Shown here in pieces: positions 1 through 7,256 of a stretch of 8,794 nucleotides of DNA; position 1 is the stretch's first letter; every line of letters starts with the position of its first letter. Origin of the DNA: Dichloromethanomonas sp964477085 (GTDB lineage Bacteria; Bacillota; Desulfitobacteriia; Desulfitobacteriales; Syntrophobotulaceae); the NCBI GenBank assembly GCA_964477085.1, contig CAYZDF010000093.1:1-8794 (forward strand). Reading direction: 5' to 3'. Position numbers and translations under genes: made by a program. Under the pieces are notes generated by a model. That model saw nothing but the letters and a program-made list of their open reading frames with translations, ran no database searches and was not told the origin of the DNA.

Positions 1-1922
1 TCAACCTTAACTGTGCTGCCCAGAATACTGCGTGCTACAGAATCAGCCTCTTTATACATACCGGCTTCAGCAAACATTTGTGCAAGCTGGTAACGGGGAT
101 AGAGCATGTTAGGTACCATTGAGGCCGCCTTCTTATAAGCCTTCGAAGCATCATCTATTCTGCCAAGCGCCCTGTAATTATCTCCCATTGCAATGCTTAT
201 TATCTGGCTGCTCATATAATACTCTGCTTCATTCAGCAAGTCATTGCTCTCCTCGTACCTGCCGGCCATGTTTAATGTCTTGCCATACATCTGCAGAAAG
301 AGACCTCTGTGTCGTAACGTCTCGTACAACCTGGAATAAAGTGCCGCTGAATAATCGTAAGACTGTGTACTATAGATGCGGTGTGCCTCTTTCCACCTGA
401 CTGTGGCAGTATAGTAATCAATTCGTTGCGGCACCACTAATACCGCCCCGACTGTTATCGTCACACCTAATGGTACTGTAAGGAAGAGTCTTTTCACTCC
501 ACTGACAGATATTACCTGCGCTGTCTTTCCGGCAAGAAGAGCAGTGACAACAACAACCTGCAAAATAAAAGAGCTGATATCCATCGGATATGAGAATTGT
601 GCAAAAACCAACATTGCCACAAGGGTCCCTTTTATACCCGTCAGCACAGCCCGATCGAGCGATCGAAGTGCATGTTCATGACGTTTGGTATCGCCTTCAC
701 TTTCCTCCTCTTGCACCAAAGCATTCTCCCTGCACTTAGCCGTAAGAAGAAACCCGAGTATCACCGAAAGCAGAATAACTCCTACAACTCCTTTTTTGAG
801 CCAGATATGCAGAGACTCATTAAACGGATATTGAGGCGAACCGGCAACTATTAACTGTTCAGGGGTACCTCGTCCCTGCTCGAACCAATCAGCCTGACTA
901 TTCATGTAGTGCCTCTGAAAAGCTTCCGAACCGTATCCTGTAAAAGGTCTTTCTGCTATAAGTCCGGTAGTAACCTTCCAAATCAGAACTCTTCCGTCAG
1001 CAGAACCCCTCTTGAGGTTATAAAGTCCAATGCCACCTGCCAAAATAACCGAGGCTAAAAGGAGTGCAAGAAGAATTTTCTTCAGCCTGCCTGGCCTGCT
1101 GAGCCACAACCTGAAATCATCTCTTAATTTAAGTCGTCCGGTGTAATACCAGACAACATAAAAGAACCCGGCAATTGAGGCTATCCATGCAGCCCGCGAC
1201 CCGGCGGGAGGCAGTACCAGCAGTACTGCAAACATTGTTGTGAATGTAAGTATAGACAAAGCCCATCGCACATACCAAAGTGGAGAGGTCTCAATACAAA
1301 TTTTAAACCTCCCTGCCTTCAGGGTTCCTTTCACCCTGAATTCATTTCCTCCCGAACCGGTTGCCAGCAAAATAGCAAGGGCAACCGGCAGTGCAGCCAA
1401 TATCCATCCTGAAAAGGGCCCGGGATTATTGAATGGACCCGTGGTGGGGAAGAGGTTGTGATTTGAGGGTATTCGGCCATATAGTTGCAGCAGCCCCATA
1501 ACGGCCATTACAAGTGTTACCGATATCCATACCGAGACAAGAGTGGTTGCAAACACCCTGTTTTCCGATGCAAGGCGAAATGCGATATATATCACTCCCC
1601 AAAGCAGGTAGGGATAGAGCTGCTGCAGAAACAGTGAGGTGTCGCGATTGTGCAGGAAAACCTCGGTTACTGCACACCAGATTACAAACAGGAATACCCC
1701 AATGTCAGCTTTTGTAATTGTTAACCGCCGGTTAAATAAGAGCAGAAGGGTGAGGGTGAATGATAAAGGGAGTGCAATTTGCTCGATACGCAGTAGCTTT
1801 GCCATCAAAAGGCCTCCGAAGAATTCACTGCCAGTGGCAAAGGGAGATATAAACAACGCTGAAAGCAGGATCAGTAATACTACAAGCAACCCTCTGTAAA
1901 TATTTCCCATCAACCTTATCAT
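1..1922 (-). CDS. O-antigen ligase (Wzy_C/WaaL/PglL-type) membrane protein with C-terminal TPR-like tail, 3' end outside window
   Basis: The frame stays open for 640 codons from the ATG at 1922 and leaves the window at the left edge, so the C-terminus is missing. I translated it by hand. It is a polytopic membrane protein with hydrophobic segments from residue ~9 to ~500, for example 10-27, 47-63, 74-90, 125-147, 168-188, 221-240, 282-300, 380-395 and 431-465. Residues 160-185 (TTGPFNNPGPFSGW then a membrane helix), the SRAAW motif at 242-246 and residues 312-340 (IW, then RPFTGYGSEAF) match the O-antigen ligase/polymerase family (PF04932). The H372 region after FNESL also fits. Residues ~503-640 are soluble, helical and TPR-like. 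The family transfers or polymerises lipid-linked glycans at the periplasmic face, and some members glycosylate proteins. Ligase, polymerase and protein O-glycosyltransferase cannot be separated here. The start lies 2 nt after the transglutaminase stop, so translation is probably coupled. A second ATG at 1910 is possible. Confidence 0.85.
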   Translation of the reverse strand, partial: MIRLMGNIYRGLLVVLLILLSALFISPFATGSEFFGGLLMAKLLRIEQIALPLSFTLTLLLLFNRRLTITKADIGVFLFVIWCAVTEVFLHNRDTSLFLQQLYPYLLWGVIYIAFRLASENRVFATTLVSVWISVTLVMAVMGLLQLYGRIPSNHNLFPTTGPFNNPGPFSGWILAALPVALAILLATGSGGNEFRVKGTLKAGRFKICIETSPLWYVRWALSILTFTTMFAVLLVLPPAGSRAAWIASIAGFFYVVWYYTGRLKLRDDFRLWLSRPGRLKKILLALLLASVILAGGIGLYNLKRGSADGRVLIWKVTTGLIAERPFTGYGSEAFQRHYMNSQADWFEQGRGTPEQLIVAGSPQYPFNESLHIWLKKGVVGVILLSVILGFLLTAKCRENALVQEEESEGDTKRHEHALRSLDRAVLTGIKGTLVAMLVFAQFSYPMDISSFILQVVVVTALLAGKTAQVISVSGVKRLFLTVPLGVTITVGAVLVVPQRIDYYTATVRWKEAHRIYSTQSYDYSAALYSRLYETLRHRGLFLQMYGKTLNMAGRYEESNDLLNEAEYYMSSQIISIAMGDNYRALGRIDDASKAYKKAASMVPNMLYPRYQLAQMFAEAGMYKEADSVARSILGSTVKV

Positions 1923-1924
1923 GG

Positions 1925-3535
1925 CTACATAATTACTTTGCTATTACGCACAGAGAATGGTTTGGAGAGACCCCCCCAGTACAGCAGGGCATTAGCGGGC
2001 AGATTGGCAAATATTATCTCATAATGCACATCAGCATTAGGAGGTATAGCATCAGCAGTATGAAAAACTCTCTTTCCATCTGCATCAAGGGTATAAGCCC
2101 TGTGGCTTTGTGACTTTATCGGCACCCACCGGCTATTCTGCAGATACTGAAGAGTGAACCACGAGTCTTTGCCATTTGAATTGAGTTTTATCCAGAATTG
2201 AGCAGGCAATTTATCAATTATCACCGATTCGGTTTTCAGGGTGTCTGGTATCAGCATTGTGATATTACTGAGTGAGTCGAGCCGGAAGGGTGGAGTAAGA
2301 GACAACATCCCTTCACCGTTGTAGGTATGCACACGGTAAATAGTCTCAACGGTTGCTTCGGGAAACACGACAGTCCCGTTTGTACCTGCAAAGGCATAGG
2401 CAAGGGGACGCCACTCGCCGAAGTTAAAAACGCACAGGTAGATTCTCTCTCCGGCAAGTGATTGGTTGACTGGCAGTTCTAACCTGCCAACCGGGGCATA
2501 CTGAGAGGTAACATCTATGTAATAAGGATTGATAAACAGAGGGTGCAGCCCTTCGGCACGGGCAAGCTCTTCCGGTGAGTTTTGTATTGTATATGTAACC
2601 CTCCACGTCCTGGTACGGTTAAGGTGCTTATCAATTACTCCACTGAACTTACCATGCAGTCCTAAGAAATACTGGGTTCTATCCCTGTCGGTTACTGAAT
2701 TGTAGATATGCTGTGAGTTCCTGTGCCGCCATGCCAGAACGTTATCACAGTGTGCAGGAATCCCAAGCGATCGGAGAGCCAACTGGAAGTAGAGGGCAAG
2801 GTTCTCACAAGCCGAGGTCTTTACCATCTCGAGCTGGAATGGTGTAAGATAGCCGCGGTAGAAGAGCGGATACTCCTCCGAGTAGGCTATCCGTTTCTCA
2901 AGGTGGCGCTTAACAATATTAACCACATCTATAACTGTATAGTTCTCCTCGAGGGAGTCTGGCAGCCAGCTAAACATCTCCATAAAATGCTTCCTGTATT
3001 TGGAGAGAGGTTCGTTCTGGCCACGGTATGGCAGTACGTTCTCACAGAAATCATAAAATCCAAGATGTTTAGCCCAGGGGTACTTCCATGCAGTGAATGC
3101 ATCGTCAATATTCTCTATCAGGTAGTCGGCCGTAATAACCTGAATATCATAAAGGGGTGCTCCTCTCTCATAGCGGTAACCAAGCGAATCCAAAACGGCG
3201 CAGAGTCGTTTGAAGTCGCCGACAGGGAAGGCCGAAAAATCGAATTCAACCTCATTGCCCTGCCGGTCGGTCAGTCTCTGAGGAACCCCGATGTGGTAGC
3301 TCATATTATCTATCAGGAACTTAGCAGCCTTGAGTTTCAGGGAGTCAGCCTTATCACGGCTGTAGTGATTCAGAACACGCTTAAGCTCTTTTTTGTTTTT
3401 CCCTGCAAGTAACGCCACGGTATCTTTCTCTACATCTCTGCCTTCAAGGAGCCTGTAGGCTAAAAATGGAGGAATGGCAGCCAGAAGAGCCAACATGATA
3501 TAGGTAAATACTCTCTTTCTTTGAATGGCGGGCAT
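1925..3535 (-). CDS. membrane-anchored transglutaminase-like (papain-fold) protein
   Basis: A 536-residue protein. A basic N-terminus (QRKR) is followed by one hydrophobic segment at ~10-30, which suggests a signal anchor with the rest in the periplasm. Residues ~200-300 resemble the transglutaminase core: LEMVKTSACENLALYFQLAL leads into RSLGIPA, with C243 at the expected nucleophile position. H276 (SQHIYNS) lies 33 residues later. The third catalytic residue is not obvious; D283 or D285 are candidates, so activity is uncertain. Residues ~330-536 look beta-rich and carry no motif I recognise. In bacteria this fold includes proteases and peptide cross-linking or amidating enzymes, and some inactive members. 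The gene lies 34 nt after thioredoxin A and 2 nt before the ligase, so it forms a tight pair with the ligase. The substrate is unknown. A long open frame on the opposite strand at 2723-3412 is taken to be its shadow. Confidence 0.82.
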   Translation of the reverse strand: MPAIQRKRVFTYIMLALLAAIPPFLAYRLLEGRDVEKDTVALLAGKNKKELKRVLNHYSRDKADSLKLKAAKFLIDNMSYHIGVPQRLTDRQGNEVEFDFSAFPVGDFKRLCAVLDSLGYRYERGAPLYDIQVITADYLIENIDDAFTAWKYPWAKHLGFYDFCENVLPYRGQNEPLSKYRKHFMEMFSWLPDSLEENYTVIDVVNIVKRHLEKRIAYSEEYPLFYRGYLTPFQLEMVKTSACENLALYFQLALRSLGIPAHCDNVLAWRHRNSQHIYNSVTDRDRTQYFLGLHGKFSGVIDKHLNRTRTWRVTYTIQNSPEELARAEGLHPLFINPYYIDVTSQYAPVGRLELPVNQSLAGERIYLCVFNFGEWRPLAYAFAGTNGTVVFPEATVETIYRVHTYNGEGMLSLTPPFRLDSLSNITMLIPDTLKTESVIIDKLPAQFWIKLNSNGKDSWFTLQYLQNSRWVPIKSQSHRAYTLDADGKRVFHTADAIPPNADVHYEIIFANLPANALLYWGGLSKPFSVRNSKVIM

Positions 3536-3569
3536 GTTCTATTGTTTTCGAGTTTTTGCCTATACTACA

Positions 3570-4148
3570 CTACTTTGACTCAACAGTTTGGTGTATGTCA
3601 ACACCAGTTTCAATATGGAATACCTTTGTCATATCAGCATTTGCAAAAGGTTCACCTACCATTTTGATGCGGTTGTGTTTGTCTATAAGCAACGAGCGGT
3701 TAATGACATTCTCAGATAGTCCGGAATTCGATCGGAGAAATGAATTCATAGGATCAATAAAGTAGTAGAATGTCGGCTCTATCTCCTCCAATAGTAGAGA
3801 TCCGCTGGCAAAACTTGCGAAATCCTTCGAATTAATAACAAATAGTACTGTATAATCATCTGCTATCCGTATCTGGGCCATGCGTTTATGCCACTCAACA
3901 AACTTGTGATAACAAGGACCACATCCATCCTGCAAATACACTAGAGATATATTAGGATACCTAATCCGAAAGTCCAACCAGGTATAATTGTAGTCCCCCT
4001 TCCGAACCTCCCCAATCATTCTAAATGAAACTTCTTCACCAATAACATCTTCCTCAGAAAAAATAATCACAGGATTCCGGCTACATGAGAAAGTCACCCC
4101 AATTATTACTGATAATGCCAATGTGAAAGTCATAATATCTTTTTTCAT
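3570..4148 (-). CDS. TlpA-like thioredoxin-fold lipoprotein (copy A)
   Basis: A 192-residue protein starting at the ATG at 4148. That start gives a standard lipoprotein signal: MKKD, a hydrophobic stretch, then VTFSC with C22 as the lipidated cysteine. An in-frame ATG at 4226 would add 26 residues with no signal character and overlap the propeller gene. The redox motif CGPC is at 76-79 in the context YLQDGCGPCY. The C-terminal beta-strand region reads LLIDKHNRIKMVGEPF (153-168), as in TlpA/ResA-like proteins, where the loop before this strand packs against the CxxC site. The predicted role is periplasmic or outer-membrane thiol-disulfide exchange, with the adjacent Cys-rich peptide as an inferred client. 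It is paralogous to the protein at 6602-7237: about 83 of 128 positions match from W57 to D184. It sits 61 nt downstream of propeller A. Confidence 0.85.
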   Translation of the reverse strand: MKKDIMTFTLALSVIIGVTFSCSRNPVIIFSEEDVIGEEVSFRMIGEVRKGDYNYTWLDFRIRYPNISLVYLQDGCGPCYHKFVEWHKRMAQIRIADDYTVLFVINSKDFASFASGSLLLEEIEPTFYYFIDPMNSFLRSNSGLSENVINRSLLIDKHNRIKMVGEPFANADMTKVFHIETGVDIHQTVESK

Positions 4149-4209
4149 AATTCTTCGCCAATAAGTAATAGAACCATTATAAACATGGAAGTCATTTTGA
4201 TATAATAAA

Positions 4210-5409
4210 TTATGGATGATAATCATAAGCCTCTGTCTTAAAAACGATATCCTTTATCTGGAACCTAACTAAAACAGGATTTTGAATATCTGCTTTATTA
4301 TTAGGTGAACGCATAGAAGAAGCAGAGTCCTTGATTGGTTTAAGACTGGGCACATCCAATACCGATATGAAGCTTTCATTATAATTATTAATAGGAGTCT
4401 GAATTATATAACCTGTTGAATCATCTATTATCCTCGAAAAGGTAATGTACCTTCCGGTTCTTAAAGAGAAAATTCCACTGCCTGAACTGCCACCGCCCAA
4501 AAAATTAAAGAATAAATAATTATCACTTAAAGCAGTGATATGATGCCCGAATAAATACTTGTCAATGACTAGAGGATTGGTGATCATATCAAGTACTTCA
4601 TCTGAAGTGAGTGAGCTTTTGTCCGCTTTTAGGTCTTGCTTACCATAATCCCAAAAGATATATGGAATCACCTCTCCATTGATAAGGCTCCAAGTTGTGT
4701 TCTCAAGTAACCTGGTTACTAAAATCTGGGTTTGATTTGAAACCAAGATGTGCGTGTTATCATAATGTGCATTTCTTGTCTTAAGGTCAGGATTATAGGG
4801 GAAAAACATATGTTCAATCTCTCCTTCCAGACTGGATATAAGAATGTCGTAATACAACGGAGTGCCTTTTGAATCTAAATTAGTTGATCTCATGGTCTGG
4901 AAAGCGAACAAATCATGATCGAGCCTTGTCATCCTTGTAAATCTAAGATCTGTCTTTATCTCTTTAAGAAACTCACCCCATAGTGTATAAAACAAAAACT
5001 TTCTACCCTTAGAATCGTAAACCAGCAAGGAACTATTCCCTTCATAAAGTACAGCATCCGTGATGGAGGTGTATTCGCCCGGACCTCTACCCGGAGCACT
5101 AAATGAATTAATATGCATTCCCTCATTATTGAAAAGATGTATTGTGCCGGAACCAAGTTTATCCACGACAACAATAATACTGTCAGTTACAAATACTCTA
5201 TCAATACTACCTATTAAAGAACTATCATTCTCCTCCAGATAGGTATATGAAACCTCTTCAGCAATATCTGATAGTTTAATTGTGTCCTTTGCTGGCCCCA
5301 AACTGATAGTATGTCCATGTAAGCTCTTTTCGGATAGATGTCCTCTATCGGCACTGTTTGTACAGGCGAAACAGATGATTAGAATTAATGTAATAATTAT
5401 TTCTTTCAT
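4210..5409 (-). CDS. 6-bladed beta-propeller lipoprotein (copy A)
   Basis: A 399-residue protein. The signal peptide MKEIIITLILIICFAC places the lipidated cysteine at C16; no acidic surface-export signal follows it. The hallmark GRGPGEY at 107-113 lies between propeller strands (HLFNNEGMHINSF before it, LLVYDSKGRKFLFY after). It is typical of the Bacteroidota 6-bladed beta-propeller family (PF17170), as are the length and the C-terminal NPVLVRFQIKD at 377-387. The family has no enzymatic activity known to me; propellers of this kind usually bind ligands or proteins. It lies 128 nt downstream of peptide A, separated by a stem-loop, and 61 nt before thioredoxin A. An inferred role is binding or displaying the peptide at the outer membrane. 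The gene is strikingly AT-rich compared with the transglutaminase and ligase genes. Confidence 0.85.
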   Translation of the reverse strand: MKEIIITLILIICFACTNSADRGHLSEKSLHGHTISLGPAKDTIKLSDIAEEVSYTYLEENDSSLIGSIDRVFVTDSIIVVVDKLGSGTIHLFNNEGMHINSFSAPGRGPGEYTSITDAVLYEGNSSLLVYDSKGRKFLFYTLWGEFLKEIKTDLRFTRMTRLDHDLFAFQTMRSTNLDSKGTPLYYDILISSLEGEIEHMFFPYNPDLKTRNAHYDNTHILVSNQTQILVTRLLENTTWSLINGEVIPYIFWDYGKQDLKADKSSLTSDEVLDMITNPLVIDKYLFGHHITALSDNYLFFNFLGGGSSGSGIFSLRTGRYITFSRIIDDSTGYIIQTPINNYNESFISVLDVPSLKPIKDSASSMRSPNNKADIQNPVLVRFQIKDIVFKTEAYDYHP

Positions 5410-5455
5410 TATACGTTATCATTAATAATGTATTATCGAGTTAAGTTGAGAAAGA

Positions 5456-5492
5456 GCCGGGTGGCTGTTTTTTAATTTCAGCCATTTCCGGC
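5456..5492 (-). terminator. stem-loop between peptide A and propeller A
   Basis: On the minus strand GCCGG then TGGCTG pair with CAGCCA then CCGGC, giving 5 bp + 6 bp around a small AAA/C internal loop and an 11-nt AT-rich loop. It starts 45 nt after the peptide stop and is followed by TCTTTCTC, which is only a weak U-tract. This suggests partial termination or mRNA end protection, so the peptide transcript could be more abundant than the lipoprotein transcripts. The matching gap in the other cassette also carries a stem-loop. Confidence 0.5.
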
Positions 5493-5537
5493 ATTCCTCT
5501 TAATTAAAACTTCCTATAAGACTCCTGTAGATGAGCT

Positions 5538-5900
5538 TTAGACAGGACTATTAGGAAAACAAGAGCATCGATGACCATCTTTCGCATTGTCATAACAACA
5601 AGCATAGTACCCCGAGCCACAAGTTACATCGCAACTCCCGGTAAATGTCTGTCCCAGAATCACTATTGTCCATGAGCTACTACAACTTGTTGCTCCAGGA
5701 CCACCACCTGTATTGCAAGTAGGGGCACCACCAACACCCCCCCCTCCTTCACTCTCATCGAAGGCGCGGGTCATGATTTCAAGCATGTTGAGGGTGTTAT
5801 CACCGGCTGATTTGGGACTTGCAAGGCTCATGTTGACAACAGTAAGCACGGCAAAGAGACTCGCAAAGATTGCTAACAATATTGCTTTTGAATTTTTCAT
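5538..5900 (-). CDS. small exported Cys-rich peptide, NVEALA-like (copy A)
   Basis: A 120-residue protein. I chose the ATG at 5900 because it gives a clean signal: MKNSK, a hydrophobic stretch at 6-23, then SLA|SP with likely cleavage after A27. The frame stays open upstream to 6032, but that extension has no signal character. Residues 36-53 (TLNMLEIMTRAFDESEGG) form a propeptide that matches peptide B almost exactly. A Gly-rich hinge (52-58) leads to the C-terminal part with eight cysteines (62, 73, 90, 94, 101, 102, 112, 114), including GYYACC. The plan of signal, acidic LxxxE-type motif and variable Cys-rich tail resembles Bacteroidales NVEALA proteins (PF14055), although the NVEALA letters themselves are absent. 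Function is unknown; disulfide pairing is plausible from the even Cys count. The coding strand has a run of eight G at the hinge. Confidence 0.8.
   Translation of the reverse strand: MKNSKAILLAIFASLFAVLTVVNMSLASPKSAGDNTLNMLEIMTRAFDESEGGGGVGGAPTCNTGGGPGATSCSSSWTIVILGQTFTGSCDVTCGSGYYACCYDNAKDGHRCSCFPNSPV
5737..5744 (-). repeat. G8 homopolymer at leader/tail hinge of peptide A
   Basis: Eight consecutive C on the plus strand (G on the coding strand) encode Gly 53-55. Peptide B has G7 at the equivalent place. Loss of one G would give a Cys-free tail that ends after about 25 codons. Confidence 0.85.
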
Positions 5901-5930
5901 AAAAATCAATTTTAAGTTGTTTATCCATCC

Positions 5931-5961
5931 GGTACTTATCTGGCGGAATACCACCAGTACC
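5931..5961 (-). promoter_or_regulatory. 5' leader hairpin upstream of peptide A
   Basis: As minus-strand RNA, GGUACU pairs with AGUACC. Inside it GGUGG pairs with CCGCC (one G-U) around a UAUU loop, with a 5-nt bulge on one side. It ends 30 nt before the peptide start codon. The G-U pair means it forms better as RNA than as DNA, which hints at a function in the transcript. No known riboswitch class is recognised. Confidence 0.4.
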
Positions 5962-6108
5962 CCAAACCGGACATAGTATGTTCTCTTGCTTACATAATTG
6001 CACTCAGTTGGCGAGACTGAGTTTTCACACAAATATCACCGAGAAACAATAGGGTTTAGATTTATTCCTATCTTTGCCGCATTACCTCCTTTCTGTATTT
6101 ACAGCAAG

Positions 6109-6189
6109 GGGAGTACGAAGAGGAAGCTCCCGACCATGCGAAAGGTCAGCTTCCTCTTCCCGTTTTCTTCATTTGAAGAAAACGCTCCC
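6109..6189. other. composite structure of two adjacent perfect-arm hairpins closed by an outer stem
   Basis: Hairpin 1 has 12-nt arms at 6117-6128 and 6148-6159 (GAAGAGGAAGCT and its complement), a 3-nt CCC bulge, a further GACC/GGTC stem and an 8-nt loop. Hairpin 2 (6161-6184) has 10-nt perfect arms, CGTTTTCTTC and GAAGAAAACG, around ATTT. GGGAG (6109-6113) can pair with CTCCC (6185-6189) to close both into a three-way junction. A small hairpin CTGTATTTACAG (6093-6104) lies alongside. No U-tract follows on either strand, so it is not a standard terminator. It could be a structured RNA, a processing site or a REP-like element. Confidence 0.6.
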
Positions 6190-6601
6190 GTACCTACAGG
6201 TGTATAAAAAGTACCAAAAGGAGAACCATTTTTAACTCTCCCATTCATCTTACTATTACTTAACTTCTGTATCATACTTGCAACAGACCATTACATTCCA
6301 CATTGACAATTCACTTAAACTGATATGCAAATTATAAAAAATAATTGAAGCCGCAATACGGTTTTCTGAGTTTTTCTTAAGGCAAATTACCAGTGATTCT
6401 ATTTTGCGCATTCCATCTATCTGTTATACTGACACTTACCCCCTATTATCAGTATGTTATACGACATATTTATGCCTGAATCCCCTTTACCCCTGTTCCA
6501 ATTTGAAAACAAGTGTGCGGAGCCTCCACAACATAGGTAAGTACTCGCTTTCTTAGGCTGGTGCTCATATTGTTTGGCTTTAAGGATGTTCGTCCACTGC
6601 T

Positions 6602-7237
6602 TTACTGCTTTGACTCACCTGCATGTTTCGTATCAACACCCGTTACAATGTGGTATACCTTTGTCATATCAGCATTTGTAAAGGGTTCACCTACCATTTT
6701 AATACGGTTGTCTTTGTCAATCAGCAGTGAGCGGTCAAGTACAGATCGTGAAATACGGGAGTTGGCCCGAAAGAATTCATTCCGGGGATCAATAAAGTAG
6801 TAGTATTTCTCATTGATCTCCCCACGAAGGTCAGTGTTTCTGGTAAAGCTTGCATAATCGCGGGCATTGATGATAAAGAGAACTGTGTAATCCATAGCTG
6901 TCGTTACCTGCTCCATATTCTTGTGCCAGGCTATAAACTTGGGGTAACATGGGGCGCATCCATCCTGAAGATAAACCACCGAAATATTACGGTACTTAGA
7001 CCGGAGGTCGGTCCATGAAACAGCTACCTCTCCCTGCCTGACCGTATCTATCATTTCAACTTTAAGTGTCAAATCAAGAACTCTCTGAAGTTCGTACTTA
7101 CCTTCCGGAGAATGCTTGCACCCCGATGATAGGAAAATGAAGTTAAGAATCACCATGGTCAACAATGAAGCTCTGTAGAGACAGGAGCTAATGAATAGCT
7201 TTAAACTATTTCTCTTTATCAGGCATTGTTGAATCAT
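6602..7237 (-). CDS. TlpA-like thioredoxin-fold lipoprotein (copy B)
   Basis: A 211-residue protein. The hydrophobic stretch ~24-36 ends in LSSGC, making C40 the lipidated cysteine. The 39-residue signal is long, so the true start may lie inside it; M28 alone would leave too short a signal and no basic residues. The CAPC motif at 94-97 sits in YLQDGCAPCY, and the C-terminal strand and GEPF loop at 183-186 match copy A. The upstream half of the mature protein (41-74) differs from copy A, whereas the last ~130 residues are strongly conserved, including at the DNA level. The stop of propeller B lies 19 nt upstream, so the two genes probably share a transcript. The predicted role is thiol-disulfide exchange outside the cytoplasm; serving peptide B is an inference from gene order. 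Confidence 0.83.
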   Translation of the reverse strand: MIQQCLIKRNSLKLFISSCLYRASLLTMVILNFIFLSSGCKHSPEGKYELQRVLDLTLKVEMIDTVRQGEVAVSWTDLRSKYRNISVVYLQDGCAPCYPKFIAWHKNMEQVTTAMDYTVLFIINARDYASFTRNTDLRGEINEKYYYFIDPRNEFFRANSRISRSVLDRSLLIDKDNRIKMVGEPFTNADMTKVYHIVTGVDTKHAGESKQ

Positions 7238-7256
7238 GGCTGGTTCTAAACTATCG

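Larger units (their letters stand above)
5901..6601. other. 701-nt gap between thioredoxin B and peptide A, no convincing gene
   Basis: This AT-rich stretch contains only short open frames on the minus strand: 51 codons at 6256-6411 and 58 codons at 6099-6275. Neither has a recognisable product. It does contain several inverted repeats: 5931-5961, 6002-6022 (ACTCAG/CTGAGT), 6093-6104, the composite element at 6109-6189, and 6426-6455 (ATACTGA/TCAGTAT with a 16-nt loop). It must hold the 5' leader of peptide A, and probably its promoter and the end of the upstream transcript. I found no convincing Bacteroidota promoter with both the -33 and -7 elements. Confidence 0.6.

Noticed and set aside
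119..1899. Several 60-90 codon frames on both strands at the left end
   Set aside because: They are shadows of the uninterrupted 640-codon O-antigen ligase frame on the minus strand.
2723..3412. 229-codon open frame on the plus strand
   Set aside because: It lies wholly antisense to the transglutaminase-like gene, which has recognisable domain motifs; its own translation resembles no family and has no signal.
4149..4226. Longer start for thioredoxin A at 4226, overlapping propeller A
   Set aside because: It would place 26 residues before a standard MKKD lipoprotein signal.
5730..5760. Classical double-glycine leader for an ABC peptidase exporter
   Set aside because: A GG follows the acidic leader, but the usual hydrophobic residue at -4 is absent, a Sec-type signal precedes it, and no peptidase-containing exporter is in the window.
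5901..6032. Extending peptide A upstream to an ATG at 6032 (164 residues)
   Set aside because: The extra 44 residues have no signal character and would bury the clear MKNSK signal peptide; they also include the leader hairpin.
6030..6037. GATATTTG on the minus strand as a -7 element for peptide A
   Set aside because: First base differs from the consensus and no TTTG-type -33 element lies 19-21 nt upstream.
6099..6275. 58-codon minus-strand frame (MIQKLSNSK... ending VLPLL) as a gene
   Set aside because: No ribosome-binding site, no signal and no recognised motif; most of its second half is the hairpin cluster. Reported only as context for that element.
6328..6356. Possible promoter on the minus strand: TTG, 19 nt, then TATAATTTG-like sequence
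   Set aside because: The -7 element lacks one base of the TAnnTTTG consensus and the region is AT-rich, so it can arise by chance; it would also imply a leader over 400 nt long for peptide A.
6256..6411. 51-codon minus-strand frame (MRKIESLVIC...) as a gene
   Set aside because: Short, AT-rich, overlaps the 58-codon frame and shows no family features; fits chance.
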